Below, in pieces: positions 16,155 through 23,928 of a stretch of DNA of 64,000 bases. A program made the position numbers and the translations under genes. Positions within the stretch are counted from its first letter, which is position 1. Each line of letters starts with the position of its first letter. This stretch comes from Actinomadura luzonensis (lineage in GTDB: Bacteria; Actinomycetota; Actinomycetes; Streptosporangiales; Streptosporangiaceae), in contig NZ_JAKRKC020000002.1 in assembly GCF_022664455.2 (NCBI RefSeq), forward strand, positions 3,038,001 to 3,102,000. The letters are read 5' to 3'. The notes under the pieces are model-generated. The model did no database searches. It saw only the letters and a program-made list of their open reading frames with translations, and was not told the DNA's origin.

Positions 16155-16214
16155 GCGGATGGCAAGGGGAGGCGACCCGCCAGTACCGAGGGCTTGGAGG
16201 CGGTCTCCATGCTG

Positions 16215-16240
16215 CCGGGCCGGCCTTCCGGCCGGCCCGG
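16215..16240 (-). terminator. Terminator after the transglutaminase operon
   Basis: CCGGGCCGGCC (16215-16225) and GGCCGGCCCGG (16230-16240) form a perfect 11-bp stem with a TTCC loop, 11 bases after the transglutaminase stop. Confidence 0.75.
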
Positions 16241-16250
16241 GCTCGATGGC

Positions 16251-18710
16251 TCAGGGCGTCTTGTGGGCGGCGGCGCGACGGAGCCGGATCGTCTCCAGCA
16301 GGTCGAACCCGTCCAGCAGCCGCTCCCCGACCCCTCGCAGCCGCCGCAGCGTGGACGGCGGCAGCAGCACGGCCCGGATCCGCCGCCCCCGCGTCACCGT
16401 CGCCGCCAGCGCCTGCCGCACCGTCCGCAGCTCCTTGCGCAGCGGCCCGACCGGCCCGGGTGTCCGGGCGAACAGGACCCGCTCGACGGCCGAGGCGATG
16501 CCCGAGACCGCGGCCGCCGCCTCCGCGTCGAACTCGTACTGCTGCACCAGCCGCCGGGCCAGCGCCCGCGGCGTCTCGCTGGGCTCGCGGGCCAGGCCGT
16601 AGTCGCACAGGACGTCGTCCAGCTCGGCCCAGGCCGCCGCCACCGCCGGGTCGCGGCCCGCGGCGCCCTCGCCGGCGGCCACCCTGGCGGTCAGCTCGTC
16701 GCCCGGCTGGGCCACCTTCCAGCCCAGGACGCGCACCCGCCGGTTCCTGGTGACGACCCGCATCGCGGCGGGGATCAGCAGGAGCAGCAGCAGCGCGGCC
16801 AGCCCGAGGCCGATCTTGGCGATCAGCGGCGTCGACTCCTCCTGCGGCAGCGCGCCCGGCAGGAGCTGGCTCTCCCGGTCCAGCTCGCGCGGGTTCTGCC
16901 GGGCGCCCGGGTCGACCGGCTCGTCAGCGGCCGCGCTGGAGGCGCCGGGCGTCGGCGTCGAGGCGTCGCCGGTGGGCCGGGGGGCGGGCACCGAGTACGC
17001 CGGCGGCCGCGCGCTGCCCTGTCCCAGCGCCCCGGCCGGGGTCGGCTCGAACGGCAGCCAGCCCACGCCGTCGAAGTACAGCTCGGGCCAGGAGTGGGAG
17101 TCGTTGGTGCCGACCTCCCAGCGCCCGGAGACGCTGGTGCCGCCGGTATAGCCGATCGCCACCCGCGACGGGATGCCGATCAGCCGGGCCAGCACCGCCA
17201 TCGACGCGGCGAACTGCTCGCAGTAGCCGGCCCGGCTGTGCAGCAGGAAGTCCGACAGCGCGTTGTTGTCGTGCCCCTGGGTGCGCAGGCTGTAGCTGAA
17301 GCCGCCGGTCCTGGTGAACCACTCCTGCAGCTTCACCGCCGCCTCGTACGGCGAGGAGACGTTGCCGACGATCTTCTCGGGCAGCTCCTGGATCGCCGCG
17401 GGCAGGTTGCGGGGCAGCTGCAGGAAGCGCGGGTCCACCGCCCCCCGCTCGAACGGCAGCGACTCCAGCAGCTCGCGCGTCGGCGCCGGCTCGCTGCTGA
17501 CCACCTGGTAGTCCAGCCCGGCCGCCTCGTCGCCGGTGGAGAAGACCATCAGGGTGTCGACGTCGGCCCGCCAGTCGCCGTCCACCTGCACCTCACGCGG
17601 CGGGTACGGCAGCGGCAGGAACTTCAGCTCCTCGATCTCGTCGCTGATCTGCACGTCGGTCGTCACGTTCGTGATCTTCGTACGCCCGGTGAGCCCGGGC
17701 GGCGGCGGCAGCGGGCCCTCGTCGGTCCGGTTCTCCGGCGCGCCCTTGGGCTGGGTCATGCCGAACTGCCGCCCGTCGAAGGTGTCGAGCGTGTAGATCC
17801 GCATGTAGTGGGGCTGCTGGTCGCTGCTGGCGTAGGTCAGCACCACCCGGCGTTCGGGCAGTTCGAGCTGGCCCTTCAGGTTCGCGATCGGGTTGGGGAT
17901 GCTGATGGAGTTGCCGCGCCCGCCCGTCCCGCTGCCGCCCACCCCGAACTGGAAGAACGACACCGGCTCCATCGTCGGCAGCAGCGCGGGCACCAGCACG
18001 GCCAGCACGATCGCGGCGAACCCGATGCGCTTGCCCGACAGCCGCAGCCCGCTGGTGTCGGCCGACGCCGTGCTCCGCGCCGCCGGGGCGCCGGGCGCGG
18101 CCGGCGTCGCCGCCATCCGGGTCCTGCGCACCAGCACCGCCCGGCCCCAGTGCCCCACCCGCTCGCGCCCGTCCGAGATGAGCAGGCCGACGAAGCCGAG
18201 CGCGGCGATGATGAACGCCGGCCAGCTGATCGGGTCGGGCAGGATCGTCGCCGGGACCGTGGCGAGGGCCAGCAGCGGCAGCCCCGCCAGGGCCGCCCGC
18301 CGCAGCCGCGCCGCGAACAGGTCCACCAGGATCGCGATCAGCGCCACCCCGCCGGTGGTCAGCAGCACGATTCCGTCCGTGACGGGCACCGGCGCGGCGA
18401 AGCGCTGGATGTCGGCCCAGCCGACGCCGAGCAGCCGGCCGAGCTCCAGCACCGACGCCTTCGTCGGCACCAGCAGCCCCCACGCCTCCTCGGCGGCGAA
18501 GGACACCGTCAGGTAGAGCCACACGGCGGCCAGCGCCAGCAGCGGCGCCGCCCACGCCGGCAGCGACAGGCGGCTGCTCACCAGCCCCGCCGCCACCACG
18601 GCCAGCACCACGCCGAGCGACGACCAGAACCACGTCCCGCCCTCGAAGAGCGGGTAGAGCAGCACGGTCGCGGTGAACGCGGCCACGCCGGAAGCGATCG
18701 TCAGTCTCAT
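16251..18710 (-). CDS. TgpA-like transmembrane transglutaminase
   Basis: 819 residues. About eight transmembrane segments fill the first 270 residues (DUF3488/TgpA_N). A periplasmic-side part follows with the transglutaminase core: SRAGYCEQFAASMAVLARLIGIPSRVAIGY supplies the catalytic Cys (GYCEQ), and NDSHSWPELYFDGVGWLPFEPTP supplies the His. A Pro-rich linker, one more membrane helix (about 660-680) and a DUF4129 C-terminal domain complete it. The family is linked to cell-envelope peptide cross-linking or proteolysis. It is the third gene of a MoxR-DUF58-transglutaminase operon, a recurrent set of uncertain function located next to mraZ in actinobacteria. Confidence 0.93.
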   Translation of the reverse strand: MRLTIASGVAAFTATVLLYPLFEGGTWFWSSLGVVLAVVAAGLVSSRLSLPAWAAPLLALAAVWLYLTVSFAAEEAWGLLVPTKASVLELGRLLGVGWADIQRFAAPVPVTDGIVLLTTGGVALIAILVDLFAARLRRAALAGLPLLALATVPATILPDPISWPAFIIAALGFVGLLISDGRERVGHWGRAVLVRRTRMAATPAAPGAPAARSTASADTSGLRLSGKRIGFAAIVLAVLVPALLPTMEPVSFFQFGVGGSGTGGRGNSISIPNPIANLKGQLELPERRVVLTYASSDQQPHYMRIYTLDTFDGRQFGMTQPKGAPENRTDEGPLPPPPGLTGRTKITNVTTDVQISDEIEELKFLPLPYPPREVQVDGDWRADVDTLMVFSTGDEAAGLDYQVVSSEPAPTRELLESLPFERGAVDPRFLQLPRNLPAAIQELPEKIVGNVSSPYEAAVKLQEWFTRTGGFSYSLRTQGHDNNALSDFLLHSRAGYCEQFAASMAVLARLIGIPSRVAIGYTGGTSVSGRWEVGTNDSHSWPELYFDGVGWLPFEPTPAGALGQGSARPPAYSVPAPRPTGDASTPTPGASSAAADEPVDPGARQNPRELDRESQLLPGALPQEESTPLIAKIGLGLAALLLLLLIPAAMRVVTRNRRVRVLGWKVAQPGDELTARVAAGEGAAGRDPAVAAAWAELDDVLCDYGLAREPSETPRALARRLVQQYEFDAEAAAAVSGIASAVERVLFARTPGPVGPLRKELRTVRQALAATVTRGRRIRAVLLPPSTLRRLRGVGERLLDGFDLLETIRLRRAAAHKTP

Positions 18711-18766
18711 CTGCCGTTCCTCACGCGGGCCTCACTCGGGCCTCGCATCGGGCCTCACCCGGAACC

Positions 18767-20035
18767 TCACGCGGGGCCTCCCGCCGCCGGGTTGAGCACG
18801 TACCTGCCGCCGCGGTTGGCGGCGTCCTGCCAGACCGACGCGATCGAGGTGCCGGCGGGCAGCCGCACGATGCGCCAGCCGTAACCGGCGAGCACGGTCT
18901 GCACGGCCTCGTGGTCCTCGCTCGCCCCCGGCTCGCCGCCCTCCCACGTGCCGACGTCGAGCAGCACCGCCACGCCGGTGATGCCGCTGTGCCGCAGCCG
19001 GGCCAGCTCCCGCGCCTCCTCCGGGTCCAGCGCGCCGAGCACGGCCACGATCAGCCCGTCGCCGCCGCCCTGGCGCAGCGCCGAGATGCCCATCTCCAGC
19101 GAGCGGGCCGGGCTGTGCCGCACCACCGCGAGGGTGTCGAGCAGGGAGTAGCTGAGCCCGCTGTCGGTCAGGTGCTCGGGCCCCTGGTCGGTGACCAGCC
19201 GCAGGCCCAGGCCCTCACGGGCGAGGTGCACGCCGATGGAGGCCGCGGCCGAGACCGCCACCTCGAACGACGAGCGCGGCCCCTCGCCGCGGTGCGCGTG
19301 CCGCCGGGTGTCGAGCAGGAGCGCGCCGCGGCTCTGCCACTGCTGCTCCTCCCTCCGCACCATCAGCTCGCCGCGCCGGGCCGTCGAGCGCCAGTGCACC
19401 CGGCGCAGGTCGTCGCCCTGCCGGTACTCGCGCGGCGCCACGTCGTCGTCGCCGGCCGCCGCCACGCTCCTGGTGCGGCTCTCGCCGCCGCCCGACCACT
19501 CGCCGGACAGCCGCACGTGCGGCAGCGCCGCCACGTGCGGGGTCACCACGAGCGTGTCGCTGATCGTGAACGACCGGCTCAGCTCCACCAGCCCGAACGG
19601 GTCGGCGATGCGCACCGACAGGGGCCCGATCGAGTAGCGGCCCCGCAGGTCGGAGCGCACCCGGTAGTCGATCTCCCGCACCCCGCGCGGCTCGACCCGG
19701 TCCAGCACGAACCGGGGCCGCACGCCCAGCGCGTACGGGACGGTGTCCTCGATGAGCAGCAGCCCGGTGGGCAGCCGGGTGACGTTCTCCAGCCGCAGGG
19801 TGACGGTGGCCTCGCCGCCGACCTCCGCCCGCGGCGGGTCCAGCCGCCTGGCGCAGCTCAGCCGGTACCGGGTCCGCGCCACCACCATGGCGGCCAGCAA
19901 CGGCAGCGCCGTCACCAGCACCCCGATCCTGAACAGGTCGTTCTCGCCCAGGAGCAACGCCATCACCAGGGCCGCGATCCCGGAGGCGAGGAACGAGCGC
20001 CCCCTGCTGGTCAGCGCCCGCAGCCCGGCCCTCAC
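18767..20035 (-). CDS. DUF58-domain membrane protein
   Basis: 422 residues. There are two N-terminal membrane helices (about 15-55), then a beta-rich region and the DUF58 signature GDDDVAPREYRQGDDLRRVHWRSTARRGELMVRRE (read in pieces: PREYRQGD, VHWRSTA, LMVREE-like). The C-terminal part resembles a VWA fold with LLLDTRRH in place of a strict MIDAS. GTG 20035 is preceded by GAGG. It works as the membrane partner of the MoxR ATPase whose gene ends 55 bases upstream. It is followed after 56 bases by the transglutaminase. Confidence 0.92.
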   Translation of the reverse strand: MRAGLRALTSRGRSFLASGIAALVMALLLGENDLFRIGVLVTALPLLAAMVVARTRYRLSCARRLDPPRAEVGGEATVTLRLENVTRLPTGLLLIEDTVPYALGVRPRFVLDRVEPRGVREIDYRVRSDLRGRYSIGPLSVRIADPFGLVELSRSFTISDTLVVTPHVAALPHVRLSGEWSGGGESRTRSVAAAGDDDVAPREYRQGDDLRRVHWRSTARRGELMVRREEQQWQSRGALLLDTRRHAHRGEGPRSSFEVAVSAAASIGVHLAREGLGLRLVTDQGPEHLTDSGLSYSLLDTLAVVRHSPARSLEMGISALRQGGGDGLIVAVLGALDPEEARELARLRHSGITGVAVLLDVGTWEGGEPGASEDHEAVQTVLAGYGWRIVRLPAGTSIASVWQDAANRGGRYVLNPAAGGPA

Positions 20036-20090
20036 CGCGCCTCACCCGCCCCGGGCCCCCGGCGGCCGTCGCCGCCGCGCCGCGCGCCCA

Positions 20091-21068
20091 TCAGCGGCCC
20101 CGCGTCTCCGGCACCGGCACGCGCCTGATCAGGTCGGCCACCACCTGCTCCGGCAGCCGCCGCTGCCCCTGCGCCTCGATGCTGGGCAGCAGCCGGTGCG
20201 CCAGCACGGGCACCGCCAGGTCCTGGAGGTCGTCGGGGATGACGTAGTCGCGGCCGGCCAGCGCGGCGTGCGCCCGCGCGGCCCGCACGAGCTGCAGCGT
20301 GGACCGGGGCGAGGCGCCCAGCCGCAGGTCGGGGGAGTGGCGGGTGGCCACGACGAGGTCGATCGCGTACTTCTTGACCGGCTGGGAGACGTACACGCCG
20401 CGCACGGCCTCGATGAGCGCCCGCACCTCCGACGTGGTCGCCACCGGCTCCAGCTTGTCCAGTGGCGAGGTGCCGCCGTGCACGTCGAGCATCTCCAGCT
20501 CGGCCGTCGGCTCGGGGTAGCCCATCGCGACGCGGGCGGTGAAGCGGTCGCGCTGCGCCTCCGGCAGCGGGTAGGTGCCCTCCATCTCGATGGGGTTCTG
20601 CGTGGCGATCACCATGAAGGGGGCGTCGAGAGGGTACGTCACCCCGTCCACCGTGACCTGGTGCTCCTCCATGCACTCCAGGAGGGCGGACTGCGTCTTG
20701 GGGGAGGCGCGGTTGATCTCGTCGCCCACCACGATGTTCGCGAAGACGGGCCCCGGCTTGAACTCGAACTCCCGGGTCTGCTGGTTGTAGGCGCTCACGC
20801 CGGTGATGTCGCTGGGCAGCAGGTCGGGGGTGAACTGCACCCGGCGTACGGGGCAGTCGATGGAACGCGCCAGCGCTTTGGCGAGCATCGTCTTGCCGAC
20901 GCCGGGGACGTCCTCGATCAGGAGGTGCCCCTCGGCGAGCAGGACCGTGAGGGTGAGGCGTACGGCGTCGCCCTTGCCCTCGATCACCGACTCGATCGCC
21001 TCGCGGATCCGGTGGGCTACGGTGACCAGCTCGTCGAGCTGGGGAGGGACGTCATGGGTTACTGCCAC
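20091..21068 (-). CDS. MoxR-family AAA+ ATPase (DUF58 partner)
   Basis: 325 residues from GTG 21068 with GGAGG 7 bases upstream; the open frame starts earlier, but without an RBS. Walker A is EDVPGVGKTMLAKAL, Walker B is VVGDEINRA, and sensor 1 is IATQNPIEMEGTYPLPEAQRDRF (read as ATQNP and PEAQRDRF). This is the classic MoxR subfamily, distinct from the CoxD-like copy at 716-1582. First gene of the minus-strand MoxR-DUF58-transglutaminase operon and divergent from mraZ. Confidence 0.95.
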   Translation of the reverse strand: MAVTHDVPPQLDELVTVAHRIREAIESVIEGKGDAVRLTLTVLLAEGHLLIEDVPGVGKTMLAKALARSIDCPVRRVQFTPDLLPSDITGVSAYNQQTREFEFKPGPVFANIVVGDEINRASPKTQSALLECMEEHQVTVDGVTYPLDAPFMVIATQNPIEMEGTYPLPEAQRDRFTARVAMGYPEPTAELEMLDVHGGTSPLDKLEPVATTSEVRALIEAVRGVYVSQPVKKYAIDLVVATRHSPDLRLGASPRSTLQLVRAARAHAALAGRDYVIPDDLQDLAVPVLAHRLLPSIEAQGQRRLPEQVVADLIRRVPVPETRGR

Positions 21069-21448
21069 CAGGCCTCCATGAAAGTGCGACGGCCGCCCGC
21101 GGTGCCATTGCGGGAGCCATGCCATTCCTTTTCCATTGTGTGTACGACCCTACGACGCTGTGGGTTCTCGAGCGACATTTGTGGATATTCCAGAGAACCT
21201 GGGCGATGTTCCCGATTAGGTGGCGTGCGGGTCCGTATCCCGTGACACTCGCCCCCACGAAGCGCCCCACATTCCCCCACCGCGCATCCGCGCCCTTCCA
21301 TAGCGCGTCGAGGGCCTATTCCGCAGGACTTCCCGGCACTCGACACGCCCGTGCGAGCTGATCGCGCGGCCGCCCCCCGCCACCCCACACCACCGCTCTG
21401 ACCTGCGGAAACGCAAGGGAAACCGATGGTGAAGACGGTTCGAATCAG
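21069..21448. other. Divergent intergenic region upstream of MoxR and mraZ
   Basis: About 380 bases without a gene. The stretch 21115-21225 is clearly AT-richer than its surroundings and should hold the promoter of the minus-strand MoxR operon. I could not single out one convincing -35/-10 pair there. Confidence 0.5.
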
Positions 21449-21476
21449 TTGACGGTGGGGAGAAGTGGAGTATGGT
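21449..21476 (+). promoter_or_regulatory. mraZ (dcw operon) promoter
   Basis: TTGACG (21449-21454), 16-base spacer, TATGGT (21471-21476), about 66 bases before the mraZ ATG. It overlaps the MraZ boxes, consistent with autorepression. Confidence 0.7.
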
Positions 21477-21490
21477 GGTGCGCAGTGGAG
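21456..21490 (+). promoter_or_regulatory. MraZ-binding boxes (four TGGNG repeats, 10-bp period)
   Basis: TGGGG (21456), TGGAG (21466), TGGTG (21476) and TGGAG (21486) are spaced exactly 10 bases start to start. MraZ is known to bind direct repeats of TGGGN separated by 5 bases upstream of its own gene. The boxes start just after the -35 and cover the -10, so bound MraZ would block RNA polymerase. Confidence 0.8.
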
Positions 21491-21541
21491 GGCGCGGTGC
21501 ACCAGCGCTGAGCGCTTCACTAGGCACGGGAGGTGGCGCCG

Positions 21542-21973
21542 ATGTTCCTCGGCACCCACCACCCGCGTCTGGACGACAAGGGACGGCTGTTCCTGCCGGC
21601 TAAGTACCGTGAGGAGCTGGCGGAGGGTCTTGTGATCACCAAAGGCCAGGAGCGATGCCTCTACGTGTTTCCCGTGGAGGAGTTCCAGCGCATTACCGAG
21701 GCTCTCCGGACCGCCCCGGTCACCGCCAAGGCGGTGCGTGACTACAGCCGCGTCTTCTTCGCCAGCGCGTCCGACGAGACTCCGGACAAGCAAGGACGCA
21801 TCACCATCCCGCAGGGCCTGCGCCAGTACGCCGGCCTGGAGCGTGACTGCGTCGTCATCGGGGCCAACACCCGGCTGGAGATCTGGGACGCCCAGGCATG
21901 GGACACCTATCTCAGCGAACAGGAGCAGGCGTTCGCCGATCTGTCGGAGGAGGTGCTGCCAGGGATCTTGTAG
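21542..21973 (+). CDS. mraZ: Transcriptional regulator MraZ
   Basis: 143 residues. ATG 21542 has GGGAGG 8 bases upstream; a GTG three codons earlier lies on that RBS and is unlikely. It has the two AbrB-like swapped-hairpin halves of MraZ: MFLGTHHPRLDDKGRLFLPAKYRE with the first DKGR, and DKQGRITIPQGLRQYAGL with the second. It forms a ring that binds TGGNG repeats and represses the dcw operon. First gene of the cluster. Confidence 0.97.
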   Translation: MFLGTHHPRLDDKGRLFLPAKYREELAEGLVITKGQERCLYVFPVEEFQRITEALRTAPVTAKAVRDYSRVFFASASDETPDKQGRITIPQGLRQYAGLERDCVVIGANTRLEIWDAQAWDTYLSEQEQAFADLSEEVLPGIL

Positions 21974-22193
21974 AGACCACGGTCGATCCGTCGGAGCTGT
22001 CGTTCGGCGAGGTCTCCACCCGCAACCACTGCCTGTCAACTGATGCACCTTCCCCGGTGTCAGTGGGCAGGCGTCCACGAAGAGGGTGCGGATGGGGACC
22101 TGGCCGGGCGGCGCCGGGTGGGGACCCAGGAATGACCCGGATCGATCGGTAAGCGCGTCATCCGCGAGCAAGGACGCGAGAGGGGGGTTGGAG

Positions 22194-23159
22194 ATGCAGG
22201 GCGACGTCGGCACGGGCGGTCACGTTCCGGTGATGCTCGAGCGCGTGCTGGAACTGCTCGGCCCCGCGCTCACCGGCCCCGACCCCGTCGTGGTCGACGC
22301 CAATCTCGGCCTCGGCGGCCACTCGGCGGCCTTGCTCGCGGCCCACCCGGGGCTGCGTCTCATCGGGATCGACCGCGACCCTTTCGCGATCGAGCACTCC
22401 ACGCGCAGGCTGAGCCCGTACGCGGAGCGCGTCACCCTGGTGCACGCCTCCTCCGGCGACCTGCGGGAGGTGCTGGACAGGGCCGGGCGGCCCGTCGTCA
22501 ACGGGGCGCTGTTCGACCTCGGGGTGTCCTCGCCGCAGCTCGACGAGGCCGAGCGCGGGTTCGCCTACTCCTACGACGCGCCCCTCGACATGCGCATGGA
22601 CACGCAGCAGGAGCTGACGGCGGAGACGGTGGTCAACACCTACAGCGCCGCGCAGCTCACCCGCATTCTGCGTGACTACGGCGAGGAACGATTCGCCCCG
22701 CGTGTCGCGGGCCTCATCATCCGAGAACGGGCTAAAGAGGCAATAACCTCGACTAAGCGGCTTGCGGACATCGTGCGCGACGCGATCCCCGCCGCTACCC
22801 GGCGCACCGGGGGAAACCCCGCCAAGAGGACTTTTCAGGCGCTGCGCATCGAGGTGAACGCGGAGCTGTCCGCCCTGGAGGCGGCGCTGCCCGCGGCACT
22901 CGACGCGCTGGCGCTGGGTGGTCGAGTCGTCGTGCTCTCGTACCACTCACTCGAGGACCGGCTCACCAAGCAGGCCCTCACGGCGCGAACCAGGGACACC
23001 GGCCCCCCCGGGCTGCCCGTCCCACTGGAGGCTCACCAGCCCAGGTTCCGCCTGCTGACGAGGGGAGCAGAGCTCCCGAGCGAAGAAGAGCTCGCCCGCA
23101 ACCCGCGGGCGGCCTCGGCCCGGCTACGGGCGGCAGAGAGGATCCGTGTTGACGACTGA
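22194..23159 (+). CDS. rsmH: 16S rRNA m4C1402 methyltransferase RsmH
   Basis: 321 residues. SAM-binding DANLGLGGHSAALL, IGIDRDPFAIEHS, FDLGVSSPQLDEAERGFAY with DMRMD, and late RTFQALRIEVNAEL and VVLSYHSLEDRL all identify RsmH (MraW). It N4-methylates C1402 in the 16S rRNA decoding site. ATG 22194 is preceded by GGGGTTGGAG. A 220-base gap separates it from mraZ and holds no gene that I can see. The 3' end overlaps the ftsL-like gene by 14 bases. Confidence 0.97.
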   Translation: MQGDVGTGGHVPVMLERVLELLGPALTGPDPVVVDANLGLGGHSAALLAAHPGLRLIGIDRDPFAIEHSTRRLSPYAERVTLVHASSGDLREVLDRAGRPVVNGALFDLGVSSPQLDEAERGFAYSYDAPLDMRMDTQQELTAETVVNTYSAAQLTRILRDYGEERFAPRVAGLIIRERAKEAITSTKRLADIVRDAIPAATRRTGGNPAKRTFQALRIEVNAELSALEAALPAALDALALGGRVVVLSYHSLEDRLTKQALTARTRDTGPPGLPVPLEAHQPRFRLLTRGAELPSEEELARNPRAASARLRAAERIRVDD

Positions 23160-23928
23160 GCAGGAGACCGGCCGGGGCGCGGCCGTGCGCCGCGCGGTGC
23201 CCAAGGCGGGGTCCAAGACGGTCCCCAGAACCGGCGTGCGCCGGTACGGCGGGCCGCACCAGTCCAAGCCGGACCCGTCCGAGCCGCCGCAGTCCAGGAC
23301 GCCGCAGGCCAAGGCGCCGCAGGCCAAGGCGTCGCGGCCGAAGGCGGGGCTCCGCACCGAGCCGCGTCCCACCGAGCCGCGTCCCACCGAGCCGCGTCCC
23401 ACCGCGCCGCGTCCCACCGAGCCGCGTCCCACCGCGCCGCGTCCCACCGATCCGCGTCCCACCGCGCCCCGTCCCACTGAGGCGCGTCCCACTGAGGTGC
23501 GTCCCGCTGAGTCGCGCCCGGCCGAGCGGCGGGGCGGCGTCCAGGGCGTTCGCGGCGGCACGGCGGGCCCGCGTCCGTCGGCGGCGCGCCGGCGGGCCGT
23601 GCGGCGCCAGCGCACGCCGTTCGTGCTGCTCGTCGTCGGCCTGATGTCCGGCGGCCTGGTCAGCCTGCTGCTGCTCAACACCATGCTGGCCCAGGACACG
23701 ATCACCGACGCCAAGCTGCGCGAGCAGATCGCGGTGGCGCGGCAGGAGAACGAGAAGATCGAGCAGGACTACCAGCGCAAGACCCAGCCCGGCGTCGTCG
23801 CCGAGCTGGCCGAGCAGCAGGGGCTGCACACCGACTGGGACGACGTCAACGGCATGACCGGCGACGGCGCCGGTGCCGGTGCCGGCAGCGAGGCGGGCGA
23901 GGCGGGCGAGGCGGACACGGCACGGTGA
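23146..23928 (+). CDS. ftsL: FtsL/septum-formation-initiator-like bitopic protein with PRPT repeats
   Basis: 260 residues. A long basic, proline-rich cytoplasmic head (about 1-155) contains a tandem pentapeptide series of the type PRPTE/PRPTA encoded by 15-bp DNA repeats (about 23360-23515). One transmembrane helix follows (about 163-185), then a coiled-coil segment (AKLREQIAVARQENEKIEQDY) and a Gly/Ala/Glu-rich tail. Position between rsmH and ftsI and the topology match actinobacterial FtsL. GTG 23146 has GAGAGG upstream. FtsL bridges FtsQ/FtsB-type proteins to FtsW-FtsI. The usual length is well under 200 residues. Confidence 0.85.
   Translation: MLTTEQETGRGAAVRRAVPKAGSKTVPRTGVRRYGGPHQSKPDPSEPPQSRTPQAKAPQAKASRPKAGLRTEPRPTEPRPTEPRPTAPRPTEPRPTAPRPTDPRPTAPRPTEARPTEVRPAESRPAERRGGVQGVRGGTAGPRPSAARRRAVRRQRTPFVLLVVGLMSGGLVSLLLLNTMLAQDTITDAKLREQIAVARQENEKIEQDYQRKTQPGVVAELAEQQGLHTDWDDVNGMTGDGAGAGAGSEAGEAGEADTAR
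23360..23515 (+). repeat. Coding tandem repeat, 15-bp unit (PRPT[E/A])
   Basis: About ten consecutive units of the form CCGCGTCCCACCGAG, with single-base variants changing the fifth residue among Glu, Ala and Asp. Units at the 3' end are more diverged, as expected when an array expands from one side. Confidence 0.85.

Noticed and set aside
16251..21068. Possibility that MoxR-DUF58-transglutaminase belongs to the dcw transcript
   Set aside because: The operon runs on the opposite strand from a separate promoter region and ends at its own hairpin.
23360..23515. Tandem repeats considered as a possible CRISPR array
   Set aside because: The units are contiguous 15-bp in-frame codons with no spacers, and no cas genes are near.
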